Notes under the pieces: generated by a model | The model's input: the letters and a program-made list of their open reading frames with translations, nothing else | The model's database searches: none | Told to the model about the DNA's origin: nothing | NCBI GenBank assembly: GCA_031281115.1 | Contig: JAITFV010000292.1 | Span: 1-5,308, forward strand | DNA: 5,308 bases | Reading direction: 5' to 3' | From: Oscillospiraceae bacterium | Lineage (GTDB): Bacteria > Bacillota > Clostridia > Oscillospirales > Ruminococcaceae | Made by a program: the position numbers and the translations under genes | Part shown: one piece after another, positions 1 to 5,261 of the stretch | Numbering within the stretch: position 1 is the stretch's first letter | How the letters are laid out: each line of letters opens with the position of its first letter

Positions 1-1626
1 GATACAAGGTGCGCCTTCCTCGAAAAACACAACACTTTCGTAGTTGCCCGCAATCGCAAAAACCTCGGCGGGCAGCGGATTCAGCCGTACAAGCCGGATT
101 ATATCCGCGCCGTGTTTCAACAGCTTCATCGCGGGTTTCACAGGGCGCCCGTAGGTTATTATCAGCGTGTTTGAATGGTTATTGTAATATTTAAAATCAT
201 CACAGGGTAATTCCCCGGCAGGGTCAAAAGCAACACCGCGGGGGTAGCGCACAGCGGAAATTCCTGCATTTCCGTATATGGCTCTTCTGAGGCATAGCCT
301 AAGTTCGGCAGCTGTTAAAGGCGCGTAAACCGCAGTACCCGGAATAAGTGATAACAACCCCACGTCGAAAGTCCCTTGGTGCGTCGCGCCGTCCTCGCCC
401 GGAAGCCCCGCACGGTCAATTGCTAAAACAAGGCGCAGTTTTTCAATTGCCGCATCGTGCAGAAGCTGGTCGAAGCAACGCTGCATGAAAGTGCTGTAAA
501 CTGCGAAAACAGGCAGCTTCCCGCCTGCCGCAAGCCCTGCTGCGAAGGTCGCGGCGTGTCCCTCGGCGATGCCTGCATCAAAAAATCTTTCAGGAAATTC
601 CTTAGCGAAATAATTGCACCCTGTTGCGTATTTCATCGCGGCGGTAATCAAGCAGATTCTGCTGTCCTCAGCGCCCAATCTCGCGATTTCTTTTCCGAAA
701 ACATCGGAATATGTTTCAGCTTTTTTAGCGTTTTGTATATCAATACCGTGATAATGCCCTGCGTTTTCTTCGGCGGGAACGTAGCCTTTGCCTTTTTTTG
801 TCATGACGTGGACGAGGCAGGGTTCGTTCATCTTTTTCGCGTGTTCAAGTATGAAAGTTAATTCTTCCAAATTATGTCCGTCAACAGGTCCGAAATATTT
901 GAAGCCGAGATTCTCAAACAAATTATCGGGAATCAGCGCGCCTTTCACGAACTTCTTCGTTCCTTTCACAACACCTGAAACGCCTTTGCCGAGTTGAGTC
1001 CGGGCGAGAATTTCCTTAACGCGGGTTTTGGCTTCATAGTAACCTTTGGTACGGATTTGTGTCAGGTAGGACGCAAACGCGCCCGAACTCTTTGAAATGC
1101 ACATACCGTTATCGTTCAGTATAACGATGAAGTTGCGCTTAAGCTTGCCGGCATTGTTAAGACCTTCGTAAATCCCGCCGCCCGTGAAACTGCCGTCCCC
1201 CGCAACAACAACGACATTGCCGTCTTCGCTGTTTAAAGTTTTCGCGGCGGCGATTCCCAGCCCTGCCGATACTGCTATGCTCGCGTGACCGCCGATAAAG
1301 GCGTCGTGTTCCGATTCTGAAGGCCGCGGGAAGCCCGAAAGCCCACCCTCCTGCCGAATCTTCCCGAAATCGGCAAGCCTGCCGGTGAGAATCTTATGCG
1401 TGTACGCCTGATGCCCGACATCGAAAATAAAACTGTCTCGCGGCGTTGTAAAAACAGAGTGCATGGCAACAATTAATTCGACAGTTCCGAGGTTAGACGC
1501 CAAATGCCCGCCGTTCTTGGAAACAACGAAAACGAGCAGCTTGCGTATTTCTTCGCAGAGCAGATTCTTCTCTGCGAGCGACAGTGTTTTTAATTTCGCC
1601 GGACTTATATTTTCATTCAGAAACAA
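1..1626 (-). CDS. dxs: 1-deoxy-D-xylulose-5-phosphate synthase, 3' end cut off by window edge
   Basis: This cytosolic, thiamine-diphosphate-dependent enzyme condenses pyruvate and glyceraldehyde 3-phosphate into DXP, the first step of the MEP isoprenoid pathway. The frame is open for 542 codons and leaves the window; the family is about 600-630 residues, so only the end of the C-terminal transketolase domain is missing. Visible motifs: GHLASNLGTVEL (39-50), DVGHQAYTHK (69-78), the thiamine-diphosphate/metal motif GDG (143-145) through NDN (171-173), IAEGHA (353-358) with E355 matching the Glu that activates the cofactor, YSTFMQR (377-383), DRAG (404-407), THQG (415-418) and RYPRG (460-464). 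No ATG lies in frame near the N-terminus. I chose TTG at 1626 because GGGGG (1635-1639) lies 8 bases upstream and the next residues fit the usual N-terminus. It starts 20 bases after the DUF212 gene. IAEGHA replaces the more common IAEQHA, which I regard as a tolerated variant. Confidence 0.97.
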   Translation of the reverse strand, partial: MFLNENISPAKLKTLSLAEKNLLCEEIRKLLVFVVSKNGGHLASNLGTVELIVAMHSVFTTPRDSFIFDVGHQAYTHKILTGRLADFGKIRQEGGLSGFPRPSESEHDAFIGGHASIAVSAGLGIAAAKTLNSEDGNVVVVAGDGSFTGGGIYEGLNNAGKLKRNFIVILNDNGMCISKSSGAFASYLTQIRTKGYYEAKTRVKEILARTQLGKGVSGVVKGTKKFVKGALIPDNLFENLGFKYFGPVDGHNLEELTFILEHAKKMNEPCLVHVMTKKGKGYVPAEENAGHYHGIDIQNAKKAETYSDVFGKEIARLGAEDSRICLITAAMKYATGCNYFAKEFPERFFDAGIAEGHAATFAAGLAAGGKLPVFAVYSTFMQRCFDQLLHDAAIEKLRLVLAIDRAGLPGEDGATHQGTFDVGLLSLIPGTAVYAPLTAAELRLCLRRAIYGNAGISAVRYPRGVAFDPAGELPCDDFKYYNNHSNTLIITYGRPVKPAMKLLKHGADIIRLVRLNPLPAEVFAIAGNYESVVFFEEGAPCI

Positions 1627-1634
1627 ATCTAATT

Positions 1635-1639
1635 CCCCC
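1635..1639 (-). promoter_or_regulatory. Ribosome binding site of dxs
   Basis: A GGGGG run on the minus strand lies 8 bases before the TTG at 1626. It decides the start, because no ATG or GTG is available in frame in this region. It sits in the 20-base gap after the preceding stop codon. Confidence 0.7.
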
Positions 1640-1646
1640 GTAACTG

Positions 1647-2102
1647 TCAGCTGTATACTGTAAAAAGGATTCCCATAACTATACCGAAAATCGCGCCGAA
1701 GAATACTTCAAGCGGCGAATGACCTAAAAATTCTTTCAGGTACTGCTTTTTTTCTTCCACGTTTCTTTTCATTATAATATCGCTGATAGCGTCTTTGATT
1801 TTATTGATTTCCCGTGCGTGTATGCCTGCGGCGCGCCGGACGCCCGAAGCGTCGTACATTACTATAAATGCCAAAATAAACGCCAAAGCGAACAAAGGCG
1901 AGTTCAGCCCCTCGCTTACAGCCAAACCTGCCGCTAATGCGCAGACGGCTGCCGAGTGCGACGAAGGCATGCCGCCCGCACCCAAAAACCGTTCGAGACT
2001 CAGTTTTCCGTTCTTAATTATACTGATTAAAACTTTGAGCAGTTGCGCGATAAACCAGCTCAGTATCGCAGCCGCAAGCGGCGCATTGTATATACTTTCC
2101 AT
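1647..2102 (-). CDS. Divergent PAP2 family (DUF212, YuiD-like) membrane protein
   Basis: This is a 151-residue integral membrane protein of the divergent PAP2 family, a remote branch of the type 2 phosphatidic acid phosphatase/haloperoxidase fold. Family hallmarks are all present: GGMPSSHS (43-50), equivalent to the PSGH block of PAP2 enzymes; YDASGVRRAAG (83-93) with paired arginines, followed by H95; and LGHSPLEVFFGAIFGI (126-141). Hydrophobic stretches at about 8-29, 51-66, 68-83 and 132-149 suggest three or four membrane segments. The family has no firmly established substrate that I know of. Placement between ispA and dxs suggests work on a prenyl or other lipid phosphate, but that is inference. 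The ATG at 2102 has an AAGGAG site 12 bases upstream, a wide spacing. The gene is transcribed with its neighbours: 50 bases after ispA and 20 before dxs. Confidence 0.92.
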   Translation of the reverse strand: MESIYNAPLAAAILSWFIAQLLKVLISIIKNGKLSLERFLGAGGMPSSHSAAVCALAAGLAVSEGLNSPLFALAFILAFIVMYDASGVRRAAGIHAREINKIKDAISDIIMKRNVEEKKQYLKEFLGHSPLEVFFGAIFGIVMGILFTVYS

Positions 2103-2114
2103 TTTTTATGACCA

Positions 2115-2120
2115 CTCCTT
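2115..2120 (-). promoter_or_regulatory. Ribosome binding site of the DUF212 gene, widely spaced
   Basis: AAGGAG on the minus strand lies 12 bases before the ATG at 2102, longer than the usual 6-9. Positions 2115-2119 can also pair with 2128-2132 (a 5-base stem with an 8-base loop), which would partly mask the site. The effect on translation is unknown. Confidence 0.55.
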
Positions 2121-2152
2121 CCTCTTGAGGAGGATTTGTGCCGAGTTTTTAA

Positions 2153-2935
2153 TTAATTCTTTCTGTTTAATAGATTTTTTGTAAGTTCAATCAAAAATTC
2201 ATTGTCCGGTACGTTTTCAAGCAGCTTCAGGGCTTCTCCGGTATATTTTTCCGCATCTTCCGCTGCATTTTCATAGCCTTCGCCGTCAAGAATATCGTCA
2301 ATGAGCTGAAACGCAAGCCCTAAGTTATAAGCGTACAGAGCGGCGTTTCTAACCGCGCCGCCGCTTCCTCCCGCTGACAGCACTCCCGCCTCACACGCCG
2401 CTTGAATCAGCGCACAGGTTTTGAGTTCGCAGATGTGTAATTTCTGCGGCTTATCAAGGACGCCGCTCACCGCTGATAAATCTAATTTCTGTCCATCGTA
2501 AACAGCAGACATATAACGGCAAATCATTGAAATTACAGAAGAAAGCCCTAAATCCGCAACGCTTTCAATCGCCTTGAAAACCATTCTGCTTGCCGCGAGT
2601 ATTACATCGGCTTCCGAAAAAGCTTTGTGTACGGCAGGCTTTCCGCGCCTGAAGTCATCGTTGTCCATACAGGGCAGGTCGTCCTGAATAAGCGTTGATG
2701 TATGAAGTATCTCAATTGCTGCCGCAATAACCGCGGTTTGCCGCACGTTGCCGCCGTAAGCCCCGCAGAAAGCTAACGTTAAAACAGGTCTGATTCGCTT
2801 GCCGCCCGATTCAAGGCTGTAATTGATAACATCCCGCAGGGGCGAACATCGACTATCTGCATGATTGCCGGACGCGCAGCCCAATTCTTTTTCGGCAATT
2901 TCTTTATATTCTTTGTATTTTTCGTCAAATGTCAC
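2153..2935 (-). CDS. ispA: Short-chain polyprenyl diphosphate synthase (IspA-like), shortened and divergent
   Basis: This is a trans-isoprenyl diphosphate synthase, which in this operon is expected to condense IPP with allylic diphosphates to FPP or a longer product. Clear family features: GGKRIRP (44-50, IPP binding), the first Asp-rich motif DDLPCMD (85-91) with the two-residue insertion of bacterial FPP synthases, RRGKP (96-100), DGQKLDL (147-153) and the second Asp-rich motif DDILD (213-217). Divergent points: Ser80 lies five residues before the first Asp, where FPP synthases usually have Tyr; Gln84 replaces the usual His; the GDALL block after the first motif reads ASRMV (115-119); KTG reads KTC (172-174); and the stretch after DDILD lacks the usual GK..G.D..K.TY segment. 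Length is 260 residues against about 290-300. No frameshift is apparent, since the frame is continuous through all these places. The start is GTG, overlapping the xseB stop as GTGA, with GGAG 7 bases upstream. Confidence 0.85.
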   Translation of the reverse strand: MTFDEKYKEYKEIAEKELGCASGNHADSRCSPLRDVINYSLESGGKRIRPVLTLAFCGAYGGNVRQTAVIAAAIEILHTSTLIQDDLPCMDNDDFRRGKPAVHKAFSEADVILAASRMVFKAIESVADLGLSSVISMICRYMSAVYDGQKLDLSAVSGVLDKPQKLHICELKTCALIQAACEAGVLSAGGSGGAVRNAALYAYNLGLAFQLIDDILDGEGYENAAEDAEKYTGEALKLLENVPDNEFLIELTKNLLNRKN

Positions 2936-3123
2936 GGTGATTCTCCAATAAATATTTCTTTCAAGGCGACCTGCGCCGCTTCCATGTCTGCCTTGCAGTG
3001 TGTTGCTAACTTCTGCGCTTCCGTGTAAAGTTTCAGCGCGTCCTCAAGCGAAAGCGCGTCATCGTTCATTAGCTGTGAAATTTCATGCAGACGATTCATT
3101 GAGGTTTCGATTTCTTTTTTCAT
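2932..3123 (-). CDS. xseB: Exodeoxyribonuclease VII small subunit
   Basis: This small helical subunit binds the coiled-coil arm of XseA to form exonuclease VII, which degrades single-stranded DNA from both ends into oligonucleotides. From the ATG at 3123 the protein has 63 residues, compared with about 80 in E. coli and B. subtilis. The family core is plain: MNRLHEISQLMNDDALSLED (9-28), then ALKLYTEAQKLATHCKADME (29-48), an anti-parallel helical pair with a turn near 21-25. An in-frame TTG at 3150 would add nine residues and overlap xseA. I prefer the ATG because it matches the usual N-terminus and follows AAAGG (3134-3138, 10 bases upstream). The gap after xseA is 16 bases. The short length parallels the shortened XseA arm. 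Confidence 0.9.
   Translation of the reverse strand: MKKEIETSMNRLHEISQLMNDDALSLEDALKLYTEAQKLATHCKADMEAAQVALKEIFIGESP
2943..2946 (-). promoter_or_regulatory. Ribosome binding site of ispA
   Basis: GGAG on the minus strand lies within the end of xseB, 7 bases before the GTG at 2935. It supports the GTG start and, with the 4-base GTGA overlap, suggests translational coupling to xseB. Confidence 0.6.
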
Positions 3124-3139
3124 TTTTATCAGACCTTTC

Positions 3140-4231
3140 TCACGATTCAATTTTATTTACGGTGACTGTGAGTTCGCCGTTTGCGAGCTTTATGTGAAGC
3201 TCGTCGTTTATTTCTATCTTTTCGGAGCTTTTTACAGCTCTGCCGTCCTTGTCAAATACCGCCGCATAACCTCTTGCGAAAGTTTTTTCGGGGCTGAGCG
3301 CGTTTATAATTTTTTCTAAATTTTCGAGTTTGTTTTTCCTGCGCTCAAGGTTTCTGCGGATTTTATTTTGCAGATTCAAGAGCATGTTATCAAGGATAAA
3401 AGGCAGCTCCGATAAATCCGGCGTTGTGAGTTCCGCCGCTGCCGATGGAGTAGGTGCGCGCAGGTCTGCCGCGAAGTCTGCTATTGTGAAGTCGGTTTCG
3501 TGCCCGATTGCGGAAACCACGGGGATTGTGCTTTTGTAAATCTCACGTGCCAAAACTTCATCGTTGAACGCCCACAAGTCTTCTGCAGAACCGCCGCCCC
3601 GCGCTAAGATTATTAAATCCGCACCTGTATTATCGGCAGTTTTTAATGCGGTTACAAGCGACTTCGGTGCGCCTGCCCCCTGCACAAGTGCAGGAATGAG
3701 CAAGATTTCAACAATCGGATAACGCCGCGCAAACACCGACAGCATATCCTGCAAAACTGCGCCGTCCCGCGCTGTAATCAGGCAGATTTTATCCGGATAA
3801 GCGGGGAGCTGCCTGTTATTTGAGAAAACGCCGTCTTTTTCGAGAGTTTCTTTAAGCTTCAAAAACTTCTCGTAAATGCTCTCTTCTTTCTTGTCTTCTT
3901 CGTCTTCGCTTCTGAAAACTTCAAGCGTAACCGCATATAACTGATACGAGCCGTCCCGCTCATAAAGCCCGATTCTGCCGCCCGCGATTACAGTCTGCCC
4001 GTTTTCGGGCGCGAAAGTCAGTTTCTCCGCTTCAAGGCTGAACATCACGCACTTAAGCGCGCTTTCGCTGTCTTTCAGCGTAAAGTAAATATGCCCGGAT
4101 TTATAATGATGGACGAAGTTCGAGATTTCGCCCTTAACGTTAATATCGGCAAGCGCGGCATCATTCTTTAGCGTTAGTGCAACGCGGCGGTTCACCTGCG
4201 AAACAGTGACCGTAAATTTAGTTTTACTCAT
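3140..4231 (-). CDS. xseA: Exodeoxyribonuclease VII large subunit, short coiled-coil arm
   Basis: This is the catalytic subunit of exonuclease VII, used in recombination and mismatch-related repair and in removing excess single strands. Domain order: an N-terminal OB fold (about 1-105) with VKGEISNF (32-39) and GHIYFTLKD (46-54); an acidic linker (108-117); the nuclease core (about 140-270) with LITARDGAVLQD (151-162), ARGGGSAEDLWAFNDE (210-225), SAIGHETDFTIAD (240-252) and DLRAPTPSAAAE (256-267); then a coiled coil (about 275-310) and the terminal ARGYA segment (319-323). By alignment from memory, D162, R211, H244 and D247 correspond to the residues needed for activity in E. coli XseA. The protein has 363 residues against about 450 in E. 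coli and B. subtilis; the loss is in the repeated coiled-coil arm. The ATG at 4231 overlaps nusB by 8 bases (ATGAGTAA). Confidence 0.96.
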   Translation of the reverse strand: MSKTKFTVTVSQVNRRVALTLKNDAALADINVKGEISNFVHHYKSGHIYFTLKDSESALKCVMFSLEAEKLTFAPENGQTVIAGGRIGLYERDGSYQLYAVTLEVFRSEDEEDKKEESIYEKFLKLKETLEKDGVFSNNRQLPAYPDKICLITARDGAVLQDMLSVFARRYPIVEILLIPALVQGAGAPKSLVTALKTADNTGADLIILARGGGSAEDLWAFNDEVLAREIYKSTIPVVSAIGHETDFTIADFAADLRAPTPSAAAELTTPDLSELPFILDNMLLNLQNKIRRNLERRKNKLENLEKIINALSPEKTFARGYAAVFDKDGRAVKSSEKIEINDELHIKLANGELTVTVNKIES

Positions 4232-4715
4232 CTTCGCCGTCCTGCGGAACGCCGGATTCCCCGCGGCAGGGATTAGTGCCGTTCTTTGTTTTATATTTAT
4301 CTTTGTAACGTGAACCGAGAAGCCCGCTAATCAGCTTGCTGTCGGGCGGATAGGCGTAGTCTTTTGAAAGCTCAATCGCCTCGTTCATCGCAACTTTATC
4401 CGGGATTTCCGGCATAAAATCCATTTCGTACAAGCCCATTCTCATTATTGTAAGATTAATTTTCGGGATTCGCTCAACCTTACGTACAGAGCTGTACCTG
4501 CCGATAATCTCGTCCAGCACGGCTTTATTGTCAAGTACGCCCTCGGCAAGGCGCACTGAAGCCGAGTTCAGAACAAGCCCGAACGTTTCAACGCAGTCGA
4601 GCGTGATTGTTCCTAAATCTGCTTTGCTGCCGCCATTCAGTTCTACTTGATAAAGCAGCAGAAACGCAGCTTCCCGCATTTCGCGGCGAGTGAGTTTTTC
4701 TTTTTTATCAGACAT
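4224..4715 (-). CDS. nusB: Transcription antitermination factor NusB
   Basis: NusB is an all-helical RNA-binding protein that joins NusE (S10) on boxA RNA to support antitermination, chiefly of rRNA operons. The 163-residue product shows the family N-terminus LTRREMREAAFLLLYQVEL (8-26), the central IPKINLTIMRMGLYEM (83-98) and the diagnostic IPDKVAMNEAIELSKDYA (104-121), then SKLISGLLG (126-134). At the last block Ser130 stands where most NusB proteins have Asn (VNGVL). About 20 residues rich in Gly, Asp and Glu (145-163) extend past the usual end; typical length is 130-150. Part of this tail is encoded by the overlap with xseA. The ATG at 4715 overlaps the Asp23-family stop by 8 bases, with only a weak purine-rich site upstream, so translation is probably coupled to the preceding gene. 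Confidence 0.95.
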   Translation of the reverse strand: MSDKKEKLTRREMREAAFLLLYQVELNGGSKADLGTITLDCVETFGLVLNSASVRLAEGVLDNKAVLDEIIGRYSSVRKVERIPKINLTIMRMGLYEMDFMPEIPDKVAMNEAIELSKDYAYPPDSKLISGLLGSRYKDKYKTKNGTNPCRGESGVPQDGEDE

Positions 4716-5076
4716 TTTCCGCTAACCTGATTCCCGCAATTTTTACATTTATTTTAGAAACGGCGATTCCTGTCATGTTTTGCACGGCGGTTTTGATTGC
4801 CTGCTGTACGCTAACGCCGACGGCCGCCGCTTTGTATCCGGCGCGAACAATCACAGAAATATCAATCTCTGCCGTCTCCCGTGAAAGTTTTGCTTTGACG
4901 GGAACAGGACGCAGAACCTTACCGGCGGGGCTGCGCGTTTCCGCCCGCAAAAGCCGCTTCCCGTTCGCTTCGAGGGCAACACCCTCAACCTCGCTCGCAG
5001 CGAGGAACGCTATTTTTGCCACGACTTCCTCAGAAACTTTGAGGTTTCCGGATTGGTTTGTTTGTTTTTTTTCCAT
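4708..5076 (-). CDS. yqhY: Asp23/Gls24 family protein (YqhY/YloU-like)
   Basis: This is a small protein of the Asp23 (DUF322) family. Members are linked to the envelope stress response in staphylococci, and the B. subtilis member YqhY, encoded just before nusB, is linked to control of fatty-acid synthesis. From the chosen start it has 122 residues: a polar N-terminus, LKVSEEVVAKIAFLAASEVEG (12-32), a strand block with IDISVIVRAGYKAAAVG (71-87), the helix VQQAIKTAVQNMTGIAVSKIN (90-110) and the last strand VKIAGI (111-116). No signal peptide or membrane segment is seen. In-frame ATGs at 5106 and 5100 are rejected: the predicted transcription start lies at about 5104-5106, and GGAGG lies 8 bases before the ATG at 5076. 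It is the first gene of the operon. Paralogues exist in many genomes, so the YqhY assignment rests on position. Confidence 0.92.
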   Translation of the reverse strand: MEKKQTNQSGNLKVSEEVVAKIAFLAASEVEGVALEANGKRLLRAETRSPAGKVLRPVPVKAKLSRETAEIDISVIVRAGYKAAAVGVSVQQAIKTAVQNMTGIAVSKINVKIAGIRLAENV

Positions 5077-5084
5077 GAGAGGTT

Positions 5085-5089
5085 CCTCC
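5085..5089 (-). promoter_or_regulatory. Ribosome binding site of the Asp23-family gene
   Basis: GGAGG on the minus strand lies 8 bases before the ATG at 5076, the best ribosome binding site in the window. It fixes the start at 5076 rather than at the two upstream in-frame ATGs (5106 and 5100). Confidence 0.85.
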
Positions 5090-5111
5090 GCATTTTTCAT
5101 ACACATAGATT

Positions 5112-5140
5112 ATTATAACACAAAATCATTGACGAGTCAA
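5112..5140 (-). promoter_or_regulatory. Sigma-A promoter of the operon (leftward)
   Basis: On the minus strand TTGACT (5135-5140) and TATAAT (5112-5117) are separated by exactly 17 bases, near-consensus for the housekeeping sigma factor. Transcription would begin at about 5104-5106, giving a leader of roughly 30 bases before the Asp23-family start at 5076. It is the only strong promoter seen upstream of the gene cluster. Its -35 lies inside the inverted repeat TTGACtcGTCAA, shared with a promoter facing the other way. Confidence 0.88.
5129..5140. repeat. 12-base inverted repeat spanning both -35 boxes
   Basis: TTGAC-GA-GTCAA is a perfect 5-2-5 inverted repeat. With one mismatch it extends to 5127-5142. 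The symmetry partly follows from two TTGAC boxes placed back to back, but it could also be a dimeric repressor site controlling both promoters. No known operator is recognised. Confidence 0.6.
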
Positions 5141-5157
5141 CGAAATTCTGTTATACT
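5129..5157 (+). promoter_or_regulatory. Divergent sigma-A-like promoter (rightward)
   Basis: On the plus strand TTGACG (5129-5134) and TATACT (5152-5157) are also separated by exactly 17 bases. Predicted initiation is at about 5163-5165, at the foot of the hairpin array. Its -35 is adjacent to the -35 of the operon promoter, and the two promoters overlap over 5129-5140, so polymerase could probably occupy only one at a time. No protein gene with a ribosome binding site follows within the window. Confidence 0.6.
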
Positions 5158-5164
5158 AAGTTTA

Positions 5165-5250
5165 TATAGCTGATTAAATTGAAAACACGAAAGTGTTTTC
5201 TCGGCAAGCGGCGCTTGCCGCCGTGCCATCAGCACGGACAATCAGCTATG
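5165..5250 (+). repeat. Cloverleaf-like structured element: closing stem around three hairpins (candidate ncRNA or palindromic repeat)
   Basis: Positions 5166-5175 pair perfectly with 5240-5249, plus a G-U pair at 5165/5250, closing a multibranch loop. Inside are three perfect hairpins in close succession: 5181-5188 with 5193-5200 (8 pairs, GAAA tetraloop), 5202-5209 with 5213-5220 (8 pairs, GGC loop) and 5221-5226 with 5232-5237 (6 pairs, CATCA loop). Only 5176-5180, 5201 and 5238-5239 are left unpaired between stems. The fold is not a tRNA: it has no anticodon arm of proper size, no T-loop and no CCA-adjacent geometry. I do not recognise a known RNA family. The predicted start of the rightward promoter coincides with the 5' end of the closing stem. 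The ends also look like 10-base terminal inverted repeats, so a small non-autonomous mobile element is an equal alternative. Confidence 0.6.
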
Positions 5251-5261
5251 CAGTCAAGTCA

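Noticed and set aside
541..600. IAEGHA in Dxs as loss of a catalytic residue.
   Set aside because: The activating Glu (E355) is retained; only the following Gln is replaced by Gly, and all other active-site motifs are intact.
457..861. A 134-codon plus-strand open frame opposite dxs.
   Set aside because: It is antisense to the conserved pyrimidine-binding domain of Dxs and has no ribosome binding site or recognisable domain.
1275..1472. A 65-codon minus-strand open frame inside dxs.
   Set aside because: It lies in another frame of dxs, whose thiamine-diphosphate and other motifs are continuous across the same bases; the alternative product shows no family features.
1795..2184. A 129-codon plus-strand open frame opposite the DUF212 gene.
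   Set aside because: It is antisense to the conserved GGMPSSHS and YDASGVRR blocks, which mark the minus strand as coding.
3124..3150. Longer XseB from a TTG at 3150.
   Set aside because: The extra residues do not match the family N-terminus, and an ATG at 3123 with an upstream AAAGG is a simpler start.
5077..5106. Extended N-terminus of the Asp23-family protein from ATGs at 5106 or 5100.
   Set aside because: The predicted transcription start lies at these codons, and a strong GGAGG site is correctly spaced for the ATG at 5076.
4775..5173. A 132-codon plus-strand open frame opposite the Asp23-family gene and its promoter.
   Set aside because: It runs through the operon promoter and is antisense to a clear Asp23-family protein; no start signal supports it.
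5181..5200. An intrinsic terminator formed by the 8-pair GAAA hairpin.
   Set aside because: On neither strand is the stem followed by a continuous T-run, and the stem itself is A/T-rich; it fits better as one arm of the multibranch fold.
5165..5250. A tRNA gene, because of the three-hairpin cloverleaf-like outline.
   Set aside because: The closing stem is too long, loop sizes are wrong (4, 3 and 5), and there is no TTCGA-type T-loop or 7-base anticodon loop.
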